Below the pieces are notes generated by a model. It saw nothing but the letters and a program-made list of their open reading frames with translations. It did not search any database and had not been told where the DNA came from. Shown piece by piece: positions 5,430-6,195 of a DNA stretch of 6,195 nt. Position 1 is the stretch's first letter. Each line of letters opens with the position of its first letter. Source of the DNA: an uncultured bacterium (GTDB lineage: Bacteria; Muiribacteriota; Ozemobacteria; Ozemobacterales; Ozemobacteraceae); the NCBI GenBank assembly GCA_937949615.1, contig CALEDQ010000009.1, forward strand, positions 1 to 6,195, written 5' to 3'. The position numbers were made by a program, and so were the translations under genes.

Positions 5430-5496
5430 AAAAATATCCCGCTAAATGGACACAGCCAGGGAAGGTGCCGTTTTGTCCATTTTGCGGGAATTTTTG
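5430..5496. terminator. Large hairpin with T-runs on both sides, probable terminator
   Basis: TCCCGCTAAATGGACA (5437-5452) and TGTCCATTTTGCGGGA (5474-5489) are inverted copies matching at 15 of 16 positions, separated by 21 bases. A-rich and T-rich runs outside the arms (AAAAATA at 5430-5436, ATTTTTG at 5490-5496) extend the stem and give a T-run on either strand. It lies about 70 bases after the stop of the 169-aa gene on the minus strand, where it would serve as its terminator. The loop is longer than in most intrinsic terminators, so another role for the repeat is possible. Confidence 0.6.
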
Positions 5497-5566
5497 CGCA
5501 ATTCTCAGGCGTACAGCCTCAGAAGGGTAATTTTGGAGAAAACATTGATTAAAACGCGATTATTTA

Positions 5567-6076
5567 CTATTTCTGCCTGGAACCCTTAAACTTGGCTGAA
5601 TTTACCTTTTTTTCAGCTATGTTTACCTGTATTGTTGGTAGTTCAAGTTTACGTACCTGTGCAAGAGCCTTAATTGAAGAGACATACCGCCGGTGAGCAG
5701 AAATCTGGCGCTTCAGGTGAAAAGCACGAAGTTTTGCATCCGCAGTGGCGGAAACACATAGGTCCAGCAGATACGACTCTGTCCAGCACACAATTATTCG
5801 TTCGACCAGCAATTTTTCCAACGGTGATTTTGCTGCAAGTTCAGCTCGCAATGCACTAGCCTTCTCAAGAATGCTTATTTTAATCATAAATAAGTCTTTG
5901 TTGAAGTAAGAAGCAAATTCGCTGATCAATTGCACCATGATCTTGGTGTGGGGGTCACGCTTTGCCAGTTCCTTGGCGTAAAGTTCGGGATAAGTTTTTT
6001 TCAACAAGGCCATTGCTTCTACGTCGCCCTGGCAGCACTCAAATATGAGTTTTTCAGCATCATTTTTTTCGGTCAT
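5567..6076 (-). CDS. Conserved-looking hypothetical protein, mostly helical
   Basis: The 169-aa product has no membrane segment or signal peptide. It appears mostly alpha-helical, with a C-terminal part reading LLVERIIVCW near 89-98, then RQISAHRRYVSSIKALAQVRK (123-143) and ELPTIQVNIAEKKVN (145-159). This 'arginine-rich helix, then ALA.VRkl, then lP.iQvNiAe..vN' ending resembles a hypothetical protein family I have seen annotated in bacterial genomes and mobile elements without a function. That is recall, not a search result. I chose ATG at 6076 because AGGAGAGG lies 5 nt before it; an in-frame ATG at 6133 has no such site. The tail is strongly basic (KKVNSAKFKGSRQK), which could suit nucleic acid binding. 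It is transcribed towards the recombination genes but is separated from them by a probable terminator. Confidence 0.75.
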   Translation of the reverse strand: MTEKNDAEKLIFECCQGDVEAMALLKKTYPELYAKELAKRDPHTKIMVQLISEFASYFNKDLFMIKISILEKASALRAELAAKSPLEKLLVERIIVCWTESYLLDLCVSATADAKLRAFHLKRQISAHRRYVSSIKALAQVRKLELPTIQVNIAEKKVNSAKFKGSRQK

Positions 6077-6195
6077 GGCTGCCTCTCCTACTCTTACGCC
6101 ACTCGCTGCGCGCATGTTGGTAATACCCAGCATCTTTTAGGTGTAATTTAGCGTTTTATTCTGATTCATAAAGGCGTTTTTTCTCACGCTGTCTT
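6077..6195 (-). promoter_or_regulatory. Upstream region of the 169-aa gene, start decided by AGGAGAGG
   Basis: AGGAGAGG (6089-6082) lies 5 nt before the chosen ATG. The rest of this stretch holds no recognisable gene. An AT-rich part (about 6130-6180) could contain the promoter, with TTACAC and TATTAC as weak candidates separated by only 15 bases, so I do not assign boxes. Confidence 0.35.

Noticed and set aside
5309..5530. Plus-strand open frame of 73 codons containing CPFCGNFC, reminiscent of a zinc ribbon
   Set aside because: It is formed largely by the arms of the 5437-5489 inverted repeat, has no ribosome binding site, and lies against the direction of every other gene. A short protein from 5411 cannot be fully excluded.
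1..6195. CRISPR array, retron or DGR explanation for the reverse transcriptase
   Set aside because: There are no regularly spaced direct repeats, no msr/msd-like RNA and no template/variable repeat pair. The RT lies within a complete group II intron with domains V and VI, which explains it fully.

Overview
The window reads as an accessory, probably phage-derived (or plasmid/ICE) recombination region of a bacterium. All supported protein genes lie on the minus strand, and most have strong AAGGAGG-type ribosome binding sites 5-9 nt before ATG. I cannot name the host from the sequence. The mixed GC content, strong Shine-Dalgarno sites and a class C group II intron fit many bacterial phyla.

Reading in the direction of transcription (high to low coordinates): (1) 6076-5567, a 169-aa soluble helical protein of unknown function, followed by a large hairpin (5430-5496) that looks like its terminator. 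(2) 5294-5043, an 83-aa protein with one N-terminal membrane segment, bracketed by an exact 14-bp inverted repeat. (3) 4956-3898, a 352-aa DUF932-type phage/plasmid protein. (4) 3810-2998, an ERF-family single-strand annealing protein, with a strong hairpin plus U-tract just before its ribosome binding site. (5) 2996-2142, a PD-(D/E)XK (RecB/Cas4-like) exonuclease with a C-terminal cysteine cluster. It starts one base after the ERF stop codon. Annealing protein plus exonuclease is the classic two-part phage homologous recombination module (compare Red beta/exo, RecT/RecE), and the DUF932 protein is probably an accessory of it. (6) 2123-2082, a strong Rho-independent terminator closing the operon.

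A complete group II intron (2081 to 184, minus strand, 1898 nt) begins at the base after the terminator U-tract. Its 5' end, domain V with a CGC triad, domain VI with a bulged branch-point A, an RT/maturase without an endonuclease domain, and the insertion site after a terminator hairpin all point to bacterial class C (IIC). The 183 bases past the intron 3' end are AT-rich, carry one small inverted repeat and have no confident gene.

The most useful second looks are the intron-in-terminator arrangement, the hairpin just ahead of the ERF gene, a repeated GCGATACGT element upstream of both the DUF932 and ERF genes, the 14-bp inverted repeat around the membrane-protein gene, and the four-cysteine nuclease. 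I see no CRISPR array, tRNA, rRNA or attachment site, and no clear case of an entirely new system.
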